NCBI RefSeq assembly: GCF_021129235.1
Contig: NZ_JAJOMA010000001.1
Coordinates: 310,001 to 374,000, forward strand
DNA length: 64,000 bases
Source of the DNA: Kineosporia mesophila
GTDB taxonomy: Bacteria; Actinomycetota; Actinomycetes; Actinomycetales; Kineosporiaceae
Direction: 5' to 3'
Shown: positions 34,896 through 43,014 of the stretch, piece after piece
Position numbering within the stretch: position 1 is the stretch's first letter
Layout: every line of letters begins with the position of its first letter
Position numbers and translations under genes: made by a program
The notes under the pieces: generated by a model
Seen by the model: the letters and a program-made list of their open reading frames with translations, nothing else
Database searches by the model: none
Told to the model about the DNA's origin: nothing

Positions 34896-35932
34896 GACCC
34901 CGCAACGGGTTTCTCGCGCTCGCCGCGGCCGCGGTGCCCCTCGCCGTGCTCTCGTCGATGTCCGGCGCCCGGGCCGACCAGGGGCCGGGAAATGTTGAGG
35001 CCGGCGGCTATTCGGTATCGGTGCAGATTCGTCTCACCGGTGATGCGGCCCCGGGCGGCGGCGGTGGCACCACGGTCTCCGTGAACCTCCACCCCGTCTG
35101 CTGGTGGGAGGCGGCGGCCGGCCCCTATCAGGACGCCGCCGCCATGCTCGACTGGTACGACGAGGTGACCGGCGGGGTGCAGAGCCCCGGCATCTACGCG
35201 CAGTACGGTTCTCGTCAGCAGTGGGAAGACGCGGTGGCGCGCGAGGAGGCCGGCCAGGACGTCGCCTGGTGGAAGGCCTACTGCAAGGATCCCGCGAAAT
35301 ACGCGGACTACGGCCTGGGCGGTGACGAGGTGCTCGATCCGATCGAGGGCGACGGCACCACCGGCGTGGTCAACCTCTACCGGGCCTTCGGGGCCGGTGA
35401 ACCGATCCCGGCGCCCCTGGTGACGCCCGACGAACTGGCTCAGGCGGCCCGCGACAACATGGAGATCGCCGACCCGGAGATCGACCGCAACCCCCGCGTC
35501 CACAACACCGACGACGCCACACTGGTCGGACTGCCCACCTTCTTCTGGGTCACCGACCCGGCCTCGGTCGGTGGCGCCGGAGGTACCCGCTCGATCCGCG
35601 CCGACGTGGTCGGTGCCGGTGCCGCGGTCTGGGCCGAGGTCACCGCGAAGACGGGTGGCCTGGATCTGTCCTGGCCCGGCGGCAGCAAACACTGCGACCC
35701 GCCCATCGCGATCAAGCCCTTCTCCGCGGGCATGAGCGAGAACGGCGCCTGCACCGTCGAGTTCACCAAGGCGTCCACCGGATATTCCGGCGGGTATCCG
35801 GTCGAGGCCAGTACCAACTGGGGCGCGACCTGGCGGGGCTCCGGCAACACCGGCGGCACGCTGGAAGGCCTCACCAACACCGTCGTCGCGAACATCCCGG
35901 TGGCCGAGGTCCAGAACATCGTGAAGCCGTGA
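34892..35932 (+). CDS. secreted protein of unknown family
   Basis: A 346-residue exported protein: MRPRNGFLALAAAAVPLAV is a signal peptide cut near ARADQ. The mature part has HPVCWWEAAAGPYQDAAAMLDW and VGLPTFFWVTDPASVG, with Trp-rich segments and four or five Cys residues. A C-terminal TGYSGGYPVEASTNWGATWRG resembles a beta-sandwich end. ATG at 34892 overlaps the lipoprotein stop by four bases. Similar secreted proteins accompany actinobacterial tad clusters, as far as I recall; the function is unknown. Confidence 0.8.
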   Translation: MRPRNGFLALAAAAVPLAVLSSMSGARADQGPGNVEAGGYSVSVQIRLTGDAAPGGGGGTTVSVNLHPVCWWEAAAGPYQDAAAMLDWYDEVTGGVQSPGIYAQYGSRQQWEDAVAREEAGQDVAWWKAYCKDPAKYADYGLGGDEVLDPIEGDGTTGVVNLYRAFGAGEPIPAPLVTPDELAQAARDNMEIADPEIDRNPRVHNTDDATLVGLPTFFWVTDPASVGGAGGTRSIRADVVGAGAAVWAEVTAKTGGLDLSWPGGSKHCDPPIAIKPFSAGMSENGACTVEFTKASTGYSGGYPVEASTNWGATWRGSGNTGGTLEGLTNTVVANIPVAEVQNIVKP

Positions 35933-35959
35933 ACCGCTGAGCCGCACCCGGGAACCATG

Positions 35960-36000
35960 GCCTGATCACGAACGAGGTTGTTTCTCGTTCGTGATCAGGC
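35960..36000. repeat. dispersed inverted repeat, copy 5 (terminator)
   Basis: Perfect 17-bp arms (GCCTGATCACGAACGAG and its complement) around a seven-base loop between convergent genes. It carries the GATCACGAAC half of the repeat family but lacks the CCTCCCCG half. The right arm contains the stop codon of the minus-strand gene ending at 35995. Confidence 0.82.
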
Positions 36001-37767
36001 CCGGGCGACGGGGGCGGGGTAGCCGACGTCGTCCCAGCTGATCGGCCAGGCCAGCGGGTCTTCGACCGGGGTCGGGTCGGGGTGGTGGTGCGCCGTGGCC
36101 ATCCGCACGGCCGCGATCGAGCGGGACAGCCGGTCGGCCCAGGCGGCCTCGACCAGGTCGGGCCGGATCCCGTCCAGCACCACGGATTCCGCGCGCTGGA
36201 AGGCGATGCTGCCGTCTGGTGCGCAGGTCACCACCGCCCGGCAGACGTCGGCCAGGGCCTGCTCGTCGTCGTCCAGGCAGATCGAGTGGACGCCTGCGTT
36301 CGCGCCCTCCTCGAGCAGGGCCCGCACCCCCGGGATGTTCGAGAGCCGCCGGACGCCGTCGAAGACCACCACCACCTCGGGCGAGGCGGTCACCCGCTGG
36401 CCCGGCGGGAGCACCTGACGCAGCCGTTCGTCGATGAGACTGCCCAGTTCCAGCAGGCGCCGCTCGACCGAGTCATGGTCGTTCCCGATCAGCACCGACA
36501 CCCCCGAGGCCTCGTCCGGCCGGGCGTGCGGCAGCCGCGAAACCCATTCCCAGCGGCGGCGGGCCGCGTAGTCATGACTCGTGAGCACGGTGATACGCAG
36601 CTCGCGGGGCGCGTGGAAGGCCGCGCACTGCGCCACCAGCCAGCGCGCCGTGGCGTGGGCGACCGACGACTTACCGGTCAGCCCGAGCACCCCGACCGCC
36701 TGAAGGTTCAGCGTGACCGGCACGTTGTGCAGCAGGGTGGGCAGTCCGTCAGGCGGCTGGGTGCGCCAGCGGGCCCGGCCCACCCGCAGCGGGGTGCCGG
36801 AGTCGCGGTCGTCGATCACCGTGCGCGGAGGCTGCGAGGCCAGCCCGAGCCGCAGCTGCAGCCAGTCGTCGTCGAGCGGAAGTCGTTCCCACAGGCGGCG
36901 TCCCGGACCGACCGCCGCCATCAGGGCCAGCGCCGGGTCGGGTGTGGCCTCGCGCCGTTCCTCGGTCTCCCGGTCGAGAGCCCGCTGAATCTCCTCGGTC
37001 GCCTGCTCGCGGTCGCGCAACCACTGGGAGAGCAGACGGCGCTGTTCCCCGCCCGGGATCGACCGCACCACGGGAGGGCGTGGCGGCAGCACGAACCGGG
37101 CTCCGCTGCGGGGCCGGGCCGAACGGGTGTGGCGGAACAGCTCCAGGCCCAGCCCGCCCTCGAACGGCTGTGTGTCGGCATCGGGTTCGCTGATCTCGGC
37201 CAGTTGCAGCACGGTGTTGGCGGCCTGCAGGTAGCTGTTGTGGGGCCAGGCGCGGCGCTCGCTGCGCTCCTCGTCGTCGAGCAGGAAGGTCGCGCCCGGG
37301 CCGGGCATCACCTCGACCAGGCCACCGGGCCGGGCGCTGACGGTGAGGGCATCGGCCGCGAGGTCGGGATCAGGCAGGTCGAGACCCGGTGCCTCATGAC
37401 CGATCACGGTCTGCCCGAGCCCCAGACGGTGCACCCGGCCCGCGCCCGGACCGTTGACCACGCGGATCTCGGCGACGCCGGAAGGAATGGGCGTGGGCTG
37501 CTCCTCGTGGGCGTGCAGCTCGATGACGCAGCCCGGCCGGATACCCGCCGAGCGCAGCGTGTCGGCCTTGTCGGAGTCGGTGACCGCCCGCCGCCCGTCC
37601 ACCCAGACCTGGACCCGGGCGGCCTGGGCCGGGTCGGTGTCGTCGTCCAGGGCGTGCAGCAGCTGGGGCATCAGTACCGCGAGCTCGGCGTCGGGATGGG
37701 CGTCGACGAGCGCCTCGGTCTGGGTGCCGGCGGCCCGGCCGTCCCGCAGCGTGACAGCGAACCTCAC
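35995..37767 (-). CDS. EccC/FtsK-like protein limited to the N-terminal and degenerate ATPase part
   Basis: A 590-residue protein resembling the first part of FtsK/SpoIIIE-like type VII secretion ATPases. It has an N-terminal ubiquitin-like region (VDAHPDAELAVLMPQLLHAL), an FHA-like segment (GRVHRLGLGQTVIGHEAPG), a coiled Arg/Glu-rich stretch, and a RecA-like domain whose P-loop position reads LGLTGKSSVAHATARWLVAQ, with VVVVFDGVRRL as Walker B equivalent. It stops where the active motor domains of EccC would start. The GTG at 37767 follows a GGGGG site. Either a stand-alone adaptor or a truncated motor. Confidence 0.75.
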   Translation of the reverse strand: MRFAVTLRDGRAAGTQTEALVDAHPDAELAVLMPQLLHALDDDTDPAQAARVQVWVDGRRAVTDSDKADTLRSAGIRPGCVIELHAHEEQPTPIPSGVAEIRVVNGPGAGRVHRLGLGQTVIGHEAPGLDLPDPDLAADALTVSARPGGLVEVMPGPGATFLLDDEERSERRAWPHNSYLQAANTVLQLAEISEPDADTQPFEGGLGLELFRHTRSARPRSGARFVLPPRPPVVRSIPGGEQRRLLSQWLRDREQATEEIQRALDRETEERREATPDPALALMAAVGPGRRLWERLPLDDDWLQLRLGLASQPPRTVIDDRDSGTPLRVGRARWRTQPPDGLPTLLHNVPVTLNLQAVGVLGLTGKSSVAHATARWLVAQCAAFHAPRELRITVLTSHDYAARRRWEWVSRLPHARPDEASGVSVLIGNDHDSVERRLLELGSLIDERLRQVLPPGQRVTASPEVVVVFDGVRRLSNIPGVRALLEEGANAGVHSICLDDDEQALADVCRAVVTCAPDGSIAFQRAESVVLDGIRPDLVEAAWADRLSRSIAAVRMATAHHHPDPTPVEDPLAWPISWDDVGYPAPVARA

Positions 37768-37868
37768 GGACGAACCCCCAGATGACCCGGCAGCGACAGA
37801 GCGCCGAATATGCCACGAAGGGGACGGAGGTACCAGTCTGTTCGTGTTCAGGCAACCACAAACTGTGC

Positions 37869-38267
37869 TCAACCCTGCTCCCGGGGGTCGGTCCAGAGTG
37901 AGCACTCCACCCGGATCACCGTCGCCGGAAGTGGGCCCAGAGCTGCGGCCAGCTCTTCGTCGGGCGGCTCCGGCGAGGTCGTCCAGAGGTGCACCGGCTC
38001 TGCGCCGAGCAGGTCGTGATGCGGCTGGAGATCCAGGCCTTCGGCATCGATCAGCTCGTAGGCCAGCGTGATCAGGGCCGAGGCCAGAAGGAACACCAGA
38101 GCCTGCTCGTCGGTGCCGGCCGGACCGCGGAAACCCTCCGGCACATCGGCCAGCAGTTCCGGTCGCCCGTTCGCCCCCAGCCCCCGCGTGTGAATCCGCC
38201 GCACCCGCCCACCGGGCCCCGCGACCACCTCGACCCGAATGCGTTCGGTGCCCACGTCGTCCTTCAT
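37869..38267 (-). CDS. hypothetical protein upstream of EccC-like gene
   Basis: A 132-residue cytoplasmic protein starting MKDDVGTERIRVEVV with GGGGGG upstream of the ATG. A segment LVFLLASALITLAYELIDAEGL looks like a buried helix pair, not a membrane span. The end is acidic with ECSLWTDPREQG. It is probably co-transcribed with the EccC-like gene 100 bases downstream. No family recognised. Confidence 0.65.
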   Translation of the reverse strand: MKDDVGTERIRVEVVAGPGGRVRRIHTRGLGANGRPELLADVPEGFRGPAGTDEQALVFLLASALITLAYELIDAEGLDLQPHHDLLGAEPVHLWTTSPEPPDEELAAALGPLPATVIRVECSLWTDPREQG

Positions 38268-38331
38268 TGAAACGCCCCCCTGCTCTCGGTATTCGTGCAG
38301 GACCAAGGCTGCCGGACGTCCGCGACGGACT

Positions 38332-38374
38332 CCCCGGATCGTCCACAGAATTCGCGCCTGTGGACAAACCGGGG
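38332..38374. repeat. hairpin between divergent genes
   Basis: CCCCGG...TCCACAG pairs with CTGTGGA...CCGGGG (outer arms 38332-38337/38369-38374, inner 38342-38348/38358-38364), making a 13-bp interrupted stem in the divergent gap upstream of the PhzF-like gene. It could be an operator or a 5' leader structure. Confidence 0.5.
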
Positions 38375-38450
38375 ATCGTGTACGCCGACCGGTCCACCGG
38401 GCCGGGATTGGCCGTGTCGCGGCGCCGGCGCGGATGGCACGGTGGCGGCC

Positions 38451-39284
38451 ATGCGCAGATTTGCCCAGGTGGATGTGTTCACGTCGCAGCCCGGCCGGGG
38501 GAACCCGGTGGCCGTGGTGCTCGATGCGGAAGGGCTCACCGACGAGGAGATGCAGCGGCTGGCCCACTGGACCAACCTCTCCGAAACCACTTTCGTGCTC
38601 CCGACGACCCGGCCCGGTGCGGATTACCAGGTGCGGATCTTCACTCCCGGTCGCGAGCTCCCGTTCGCGGGTCACCCCACGATCGGCACGGCTACGGCGC
38701 TTTTGGACGCCGGTCAGCTCCCCTCCGGTTCGTCGTGGACCCAGGAGTGCGGTGCGGGCCTGGTCGAACTGCGGCGCCTGGACGACGGCGCCCTGGCCTT
38801 CGCGGCCCCCGCTCCGGTGGCCGAGGAGCCGCTGGACGACGAACTGCTGCTGGTGCGCGCCCTCGGCGGGGTGAAGGCGGACCAGCCGACGGTGATCGAG
38901 ATCGGCCCGCGCTGGCTGACCGGCCGGGTGACGCTGGAGGAGCTGAACTCCCTGCAGCTGGACGCGGAGGCCTACGCGCAGATCAGCGAGATCACTCCCG
39001 ACGTCACGCTCTACGCCGTGGACGATTCCGGGGATCTGCACGTGCGGTCCTTCTTCCGCGAGGAGAACCGCATCGAGGAAGACCCGGTGTGCGGCAGCGG
39101 GAACGCCTGTGTGGCCCGGCACGTGCAGCTGTCCGGCCTCGACACCGCCCTGGCCGGCGGCTACCGCGCCTTCCAGGGGCGGCACCGGGGCCGCGACGGG
39201 CGCATCAGCGTGAAGCTGGACGAGGGGCAGAACTGGGTCGGTGGGCAGGCCGTCACCGTGATCTCGGGAACGATCGCCGTATAG
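38451..39284 (+). CDS. PhzF family isomerase/epimerase
   Basis: A 277-residue two-lobed PhzF fold. RRFAQVDVFTSQPGRGNPVAVV at the start, the catalytic Glu45 in NLSETTFVL, the ELPFAGHPTIGTA loop, and EDPVCGSGNACVARH in the second lobe are all family marks. PhzF enzymes isomerise dihydro compounds by acid-base catalysis; the substrate is unknown here and no phenazine genes are near. The ATG at 38451 fits the family start. Confidence 0.92.
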   Translation: MRRFAQVDVFTSQPGRGNPVAVVLDAEGLTDEEMQRLAHWTNLSETTFVLPTTRPGADYQVRIFTPGRELPFAGHPTIGTATALLDAGQLPSGSSWTQECGAGLVELRRLDDGALAFAAPAPVAEEPLDDELLLVRALGGVKADQPTVIEIGPRWLTGRVTLEELNSLQLDAEAYAQISEITPDVTLYAVDDSGDLHVRSFFREENRIEEDPVCGSGNACVARHVQLSGLDTALAGGYRAFQGRHRGRDGRISVKLDEGQNWVGGQAVTVISGTIAV

Positions 39285-39368
39285 GACGTGACGGCTCCGG
39301 CCGCTGCGGTTTGCCGGGCACCGCGAGTGGCCGGCGGGTCTGGCGCGGGCCCGGCACCCGGAGCGGCA

Positions 39369-39432
39369 GGTTCGTCATGTGTACACCTGGTACATCCGGT
39401 ACCGGATGTACCAGGTGTACACATGACGAACC
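39369..39432. repeat. 64-bp perfect palindrome without loop
   Basis: Left arm 39369-39400 and right arm 39401-39432 are exact reverse complements for 32 bp with no spacer, centred on GGTACC. It contains GTGTACACCTGGTACATCC and its mirror. It lies in the 244-base gap between the PhzF and DUF2071 genes (39285-39528), which otherwise holds nothing recognisable. Extruded as a cruciform or transcribed as RNA it would be very stable. Confidence 0.93.
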
Positions 39433-39528
39433 ATCTCCCCTCCGGTCTGGCCCGAGCCGAACCAGGGCCCGCGGATTGAATGCGTACGCGATTCCGGGCG
39501 GCCTTTTGCGTCTGGTTACCATCTGACC

Positions 39529-40305
39529 GTGGATCCGGAGCCGATCACCCCGCTCGCCCCGCGCCCCGTGGGGCGCACCGTCTTCACCCAGACCTGGGCC
39601 GAGCTGACGTTCCTGCACTGGGCGGTCGAACCGGAACGGGTGGCGGCGTACCTGCCGCCGGGCGTGCTCCCGGACACGTTCGAGGGGAAGACCTACGTCG
39701 GGCTGGTGCCCTTCCGCATGCAGGGCATCGGCCTGCTCGGGTCGCCGGGGCTGCCGTACTTCGGCGACTTCCTGGAGACCAACGTCCGGCTCTACTCCGT
39801 CGACGAGAAAGGGCGGCGCGGTGTCGTCTTCGTCAGTCTCGACGCGGAGCGCCTGGCCCCGGTGCTGGTGGCGCGACTCGGACCGCGGTTGCCGTATCTC
39901 TGGTCGTCCATGGGGTACGAGCGCGACGGTGACCGGATCACGTACACCTGCCGACGACGTCCGTACGCGAAGCGGCTCTCGACCAGCCCGGTGGTGAGCC
40001 GCGACGAAAGCGATTTCCCGCAGCACACGGCCACTTCCCGGATCGGTGTGGAGGTGGGCGAGGAGATTCCGGCCGATCGGGTCAGCGAGCTCGAGCACTG
40101 GATGTCGGCGCGCTGGGGCCTGCACCTGTCCCGGTACTACTGGCCCAACGAGCACGAGAGCTGGCCGCTGCGCCGGGCTTCCCTCGCGGAGTTCGACGAC
40201 GAGATCCTCACGGCCGCCGGTTTCGGTGAGCTGGCGGCGAGAACTCCGGACAGCGTGCTCTTCTCATCGGGGGTGCACGCCACCTTCGGGCCGCGCGTCC
40301 GCTAG
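39529..40305 (+). CDS. DUF2071 (YqjF family) protein
   Basis: A 258-residue protein matching the YqjF/DUF2071 family: FTQTWAELTFLHWAVEPERVAAYLPPG at the N-terminus, FEGKTYVGLVPFRM and FLETNVRLYS after it. The family has an acetoacetate decarboxylase-like fold; its activity is unknown. The GTG start at 39529 fits the domain limit. It ends overlapping the convergent HxlR stop by four bases. Confidence 0.88.
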   Translation: MDPEPITPLAPRPVGRTVFTQTWAELTFLHWAVEPERVAAYLPPGVLPDTFEGKTYVGLVPFRMQGIGLLGSPGLPYFGDFLETNVRLYSVDEKGRRGVVFVSLDAERLAPVLVARLGPRLPYLWSSMGYERDGDRITYTCRRRPYAKRLSTSPVVSRDESDFPQHTATSRIGVEVGEEIPADRVSELEHWMSARWGLHLSRYYWPNEHESWPLRRASLAEFDDEILTAAGFGELAARTPDSVLFSSGVHATFGPRVR

Positions 40306-40661
40306 GCCACGTCCTGGTCCACGTCCTGGTGCTGCTCAGGCACCGCGAGGTTGTGCATCGAGGTCAGCACCGTGAGCCCTCGCGGCGTGAGGTGGTAGCG
40401 CACCGAGACCGGGACGGTCGGGGTGACGACACGCTCGAGGAGGTGGTGCTGCTCGAGTTCACGCAGGCGGGCCGAGAGCAGGCGGGCGGAGATACCCTCC
40501 ACCAGCGCCTCCATCTGACCGAAGCGGGTGGCGCCGCGCCCCAGGGCGAGCATGATGGCGCTGGTCCAGCGCTTGGTCACGATCTTCACGACGGCCGTGG
40601 CCCGTCGGCACTCGTCGTCGCTGATCGGCTCGCCCGCGGGCAGGGTATGGCGATTGGTCAC
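40302..40661 (-). CDS. HxlR family winged-helix regulator
   Basis: A 119-residue MarR-like regulator: KRWTSAIMLALGRGATRFGQME is the first helix pair and ISARLLSARLRELEQHHLLERVV the recognition helix and wing. It lacks the N-terminal Cys typical of redox-sensing HxlR proteins. Divergent from the LLM/FAD-oxidase fusion at 40726, which it probably represses; a matching palindrome overlaps its start codon. Confidence 0.9.
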   Translation of the reverse strand: MTNRHTLPAGEPISDDECRRATAVVKIVTKRWTSAIMLALGRGATRFGQMEALVEGISARLLSARLRELEQHHLLERVVTPTVPVSVRYHLTPRGLTVLTSMHNLAVPEQHQDVDQDVA

Positions 40662-40679
40662 TTATCAAGAGTAAGCGAC
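40657..40679. promoter_or_regulatory. candidate HxlR operator
   Basis: GTCACTTA-N7-TAAGCGAC, with seven of eight arm positions matching, overlaps the HxlR start and lies 47 bases before the fusion gene. Size and spacing fit the operators of this family. Confidence 0.5.
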
Positions 40680-40725
40680 TAACCCCCAGGTTGGCAGTTC
40701 CGGTCGAGAGCCGGACGCTGGTCTC

Positions 40726-42951
40726 ATGCCTGATTACGGTCATCCGCTGCGGTTCGGATCGTTCATCACCCCCACGAACGCCCCGGCGTCCCGCCCGGGT
40801 GAGCTGGCCGTGCTCAGCGAGGAGCTGGGCCTGGACCTGGTGACCTTCCAGGACCACCCCTACCAGGCGTCCTTCCTCGACACCTGGACCCTCCTGACCT
40901 GGGTCGCCGCCCGCACCGAGCGCGTCCATCTGGCCGGGAACGTGCTCAGCCTGCCGCTGCGTCAGCCGGCGGTGCTGGCTCGTTCGGCCGCGAGCCTGGA
41001 TCTTCTGAGCAATGGACGCTTGAGCCTGGGGCTGGGCAGCGGAGCCTTCTGGGACGGCATCGAGGCGATGGGTGGACGACGCCTGACGCCTGGTCAGGGG
41101 GTGGACGCGCTGTCCGAGGCCATCGACGTCATCCGGGGGATCTGGGACGTCGCGCAGACCCGTCCGCTGCACGCGGGCGGCGAGTACCACCGGGTGAACG
41201 GGGCCAAGCGGGGTCCGGCCCCGGCCCACGCCATCCCGCTCTGGATCGGCGCCTACAAACCCCGGATGCTGCGGCTGGCCGCCCAGAAGGGTGACGGCTG
41301 GCTGCCCTCGCTGCCGTACCTGAAGCCGGGCGACCTGGCGCGCGGCAACACCGTCATCGACGAGGCGGCGCGGGCGGCCGGGCGTGAACCGGCGCAGATC
41401 GTGCGCCTGCTGAACATCACGCCCCAGGAGAACGCCGACGATCTGGTGGGTCTGGCCGTCGACGAGGGCATCAGCACGTTCGTCGTGATGGGGGACGACG
41501 CCCGCGGGCTACGGCGTTTCGCTCAGGAGATCGTCCCGGCGGTGCGGGAGCGGGTCGAGGCCGAACGGTCCCGGCGCGGCGTGTCCACCCGGGGCCGGAT
41601 CCGGACCGCGGCGCACCTGGCCCGGCGGGTTCCCGGTATCGCCTACGACGACGTGCCCGCGTCGCTGGTCGACCGGGCCGTCGAGCCGGCCGACCCGGCG
41701 TATGCGCGCTACCTGTCCGGCTATCTGCGCGGTGGTGCACCCGGCCTGGTGCTGCGTCCGCAGACCGTCGAGCAGGTGCAGGACGCGGTCGCTTTCGCGA
41801 CGAAGCACCGGGAAGTGCCGCTGGGTATCTTGAGTGCCGGGCACGGGCTGTCCGGGCGTTCGCTCAACCACGACGGTCTGGTCATCGACGTGAGCTCCCT
41901 GAACACCATCGAAATGGTGGACGCGTCAGCTGGAGTCGTGCGGATCGGTCCCGGTGCGCGGTGGGTGGACGTGGCCCGGGCGCTGGCGCCGCACGGTCTG
42001 GCCATCACCAGCGGGGACCACGGCGGTGTGGGTGTCGGGGGTCTGGCCACGGCCGGCGGGATCGGCTGGTTCGCCCGCGCGCACGGGCTGACGATCGATC
42101 ACCTCCGGTCGGTGGACGTGGTGCTGGCCGACGGCGCGCTGAAACACGCCTCGGCCGAGGAGAATGCGGACCTGTTCTGGGCGATGCGCGGGGCCGGGGC
42201 CAATTTCGGGGTGGCGGTGTCGTTCGAGTTCGCCGCATCGCACGTGAAGAAGGTGGCCTTCGCGCAGCTGGTGTTCGACGTCCACCATCTGGTTTCTTTT
42301 CTGGAGAAGTGGGGTGCGGCGATCGAGTCGGCCGATCGCAGCGTGACCGGGCAGGTGATTCTCGGGCCGCCCCGGGGCGGGAAGCAGTATGCCCAGGCCA
42401 TGCTGGTGGTCGAGTCGGACGATCCCGAGCTGATCGTCGAAAGGTTGCAGCCGATCGCCGATATCGCGCCCCTGGTGAACCAGTCGGTGGCGCTGGCGGC
42501 GTACGACGAGGTGATCTCCGCGTTCGTCAGTGACGAGCCGCAGCAGGGGCAGGGCGAGCCGCTGGCCCACTCGGGCATGGTCGAACACCTGACACCGGGA
42601 TTCGCCCGTCAGGTCGCGGCGATGCTGGAGGCCGGGGCGACGTACTTCTTCCAGATCCGCGCCGTCGGCGGAGCCGTGTCTGACGTTCCCTCTGAAGCAA
42701 CGGCTTACGGCTGGCGCAACGCCAATTTCTCGATCCTGGCCTTCGGGTCGGAACAGTCCGGGCTGGACCAGTACTGGCCGCGACTGCTGCCGCACCTGGA
42801 GGGGCTGTACCTGAGCTTCGAGTCCGGGCTCGGTGCGGATGTGCTGGCCCGGGCCTTCCCGCCGGCCAACCTGGCCCGGCTGCGCACGCTCAAGGGGGAG
42901 TACGACCCGACCGGGCTGTTCCGGGACAACTTCTTCATCCCGCCGGCCTGA
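40726..42951 (+). CDS. LLM flavin oxidoreductase fused to FAD-linked (BBE-type) oxidase
   Basis: A 741-residue two-enzyme fusion. Residues 1 to about 285 are a luciferase-like F420/FMN oxidoreductase: LRFGSFITPTN, GLDLVTFQDHPYQ, LLSNGRLSLGLGSGAFWD and IPLWIGAYKPRML. After a short Arg-rich linker, residues about 330-741 are an FAD-binding PCMH/berberine-bridge-like oxidase: LVLRPQTVEQVQDAV, SAGHGLSGRSLNHDGLVIDV, HGGVGVGGLATAGGIGWFARAHG and the C-terminal YDPTGLFRDNFFIPP. The usual His-Cys double flavin anchor is reduced: a GHGLSGRS loop replaces the G-x-H-position motif. No frameshift separates the halves. HxlR control from the divergent gene is likely. Confidence 0.9.
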   Translation: MPDYGHPLRFGSFITPTNAPASRPGELAVLSEELGLDLVTFQDHPYQASFLDTWTLLTWVAARTERVHLAGNVLSLPLRQPAVLARSAASLDLLSNGRLSLGLGSGAFWDGIEAMGGRRLTPGQGVDALSEAIDVIRGIWDVAQTRPLHAGGEYHRVNGAKRGPAPAHAIPLWIGAYKPRMLRLAAQKGDGWLPSLPYLKPGDLARGNTVIDEAARAAGREPAQIVRLLNITPQENADDLVGLAVDEGISTFVVMGDDARGLRRFAQEIVPAVRERVEAERSRRGVSTRGRIRTAAHLARRVPGIAYDDVPASLVDRAVEPADPAYARYLSGYLRGGAPGLVLRPQTVEQVQDAVAFATKHREVPLGILSAGHGLSGRSLNHDGLVIDVSSLNTIEMVDASAGVVRIGPGARWVDVARALAPHGLAITSGDHGGVGVGGLATAGGIGWFARAHGLTIDHLRSVDVVLADGALKHASAEENADLFWAMRGAGANFGVAVSFEFAASHVKKVAFAQLVFDVHHLVSFLEKWGAAIESADRSVTGQVILGPPRGGKQYAQAMLVVESDDPELIVERLQPIADIAPLVNQSVALAAYDEVISAFVSDEPQQGQGEPLAHSGMVEHLTPGFARQVAAMLEAGATYFFQIRAVGGAVSDVPSEATAYGWRNANFSILAFGSEQSGLDQYWPRLLPHLEGLYLSFESGLGADVLARAFPPANLARLRTLKGEYDPTGLFRDNFFIPPA

Positions 42952-43014
42952 GGGCACCGGAAAGGGCCCTTCCGGACATATCCAGGATTGACCGTCCTCG
43001 CCTACTTTGTAACG

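Noticed and set aside
38451-39284. Phenazine biosynthesis cluster around the PhzF gene
   Set aside because: No other phz genes are near; PhzF-like proteins are common outside phenazine pathways.
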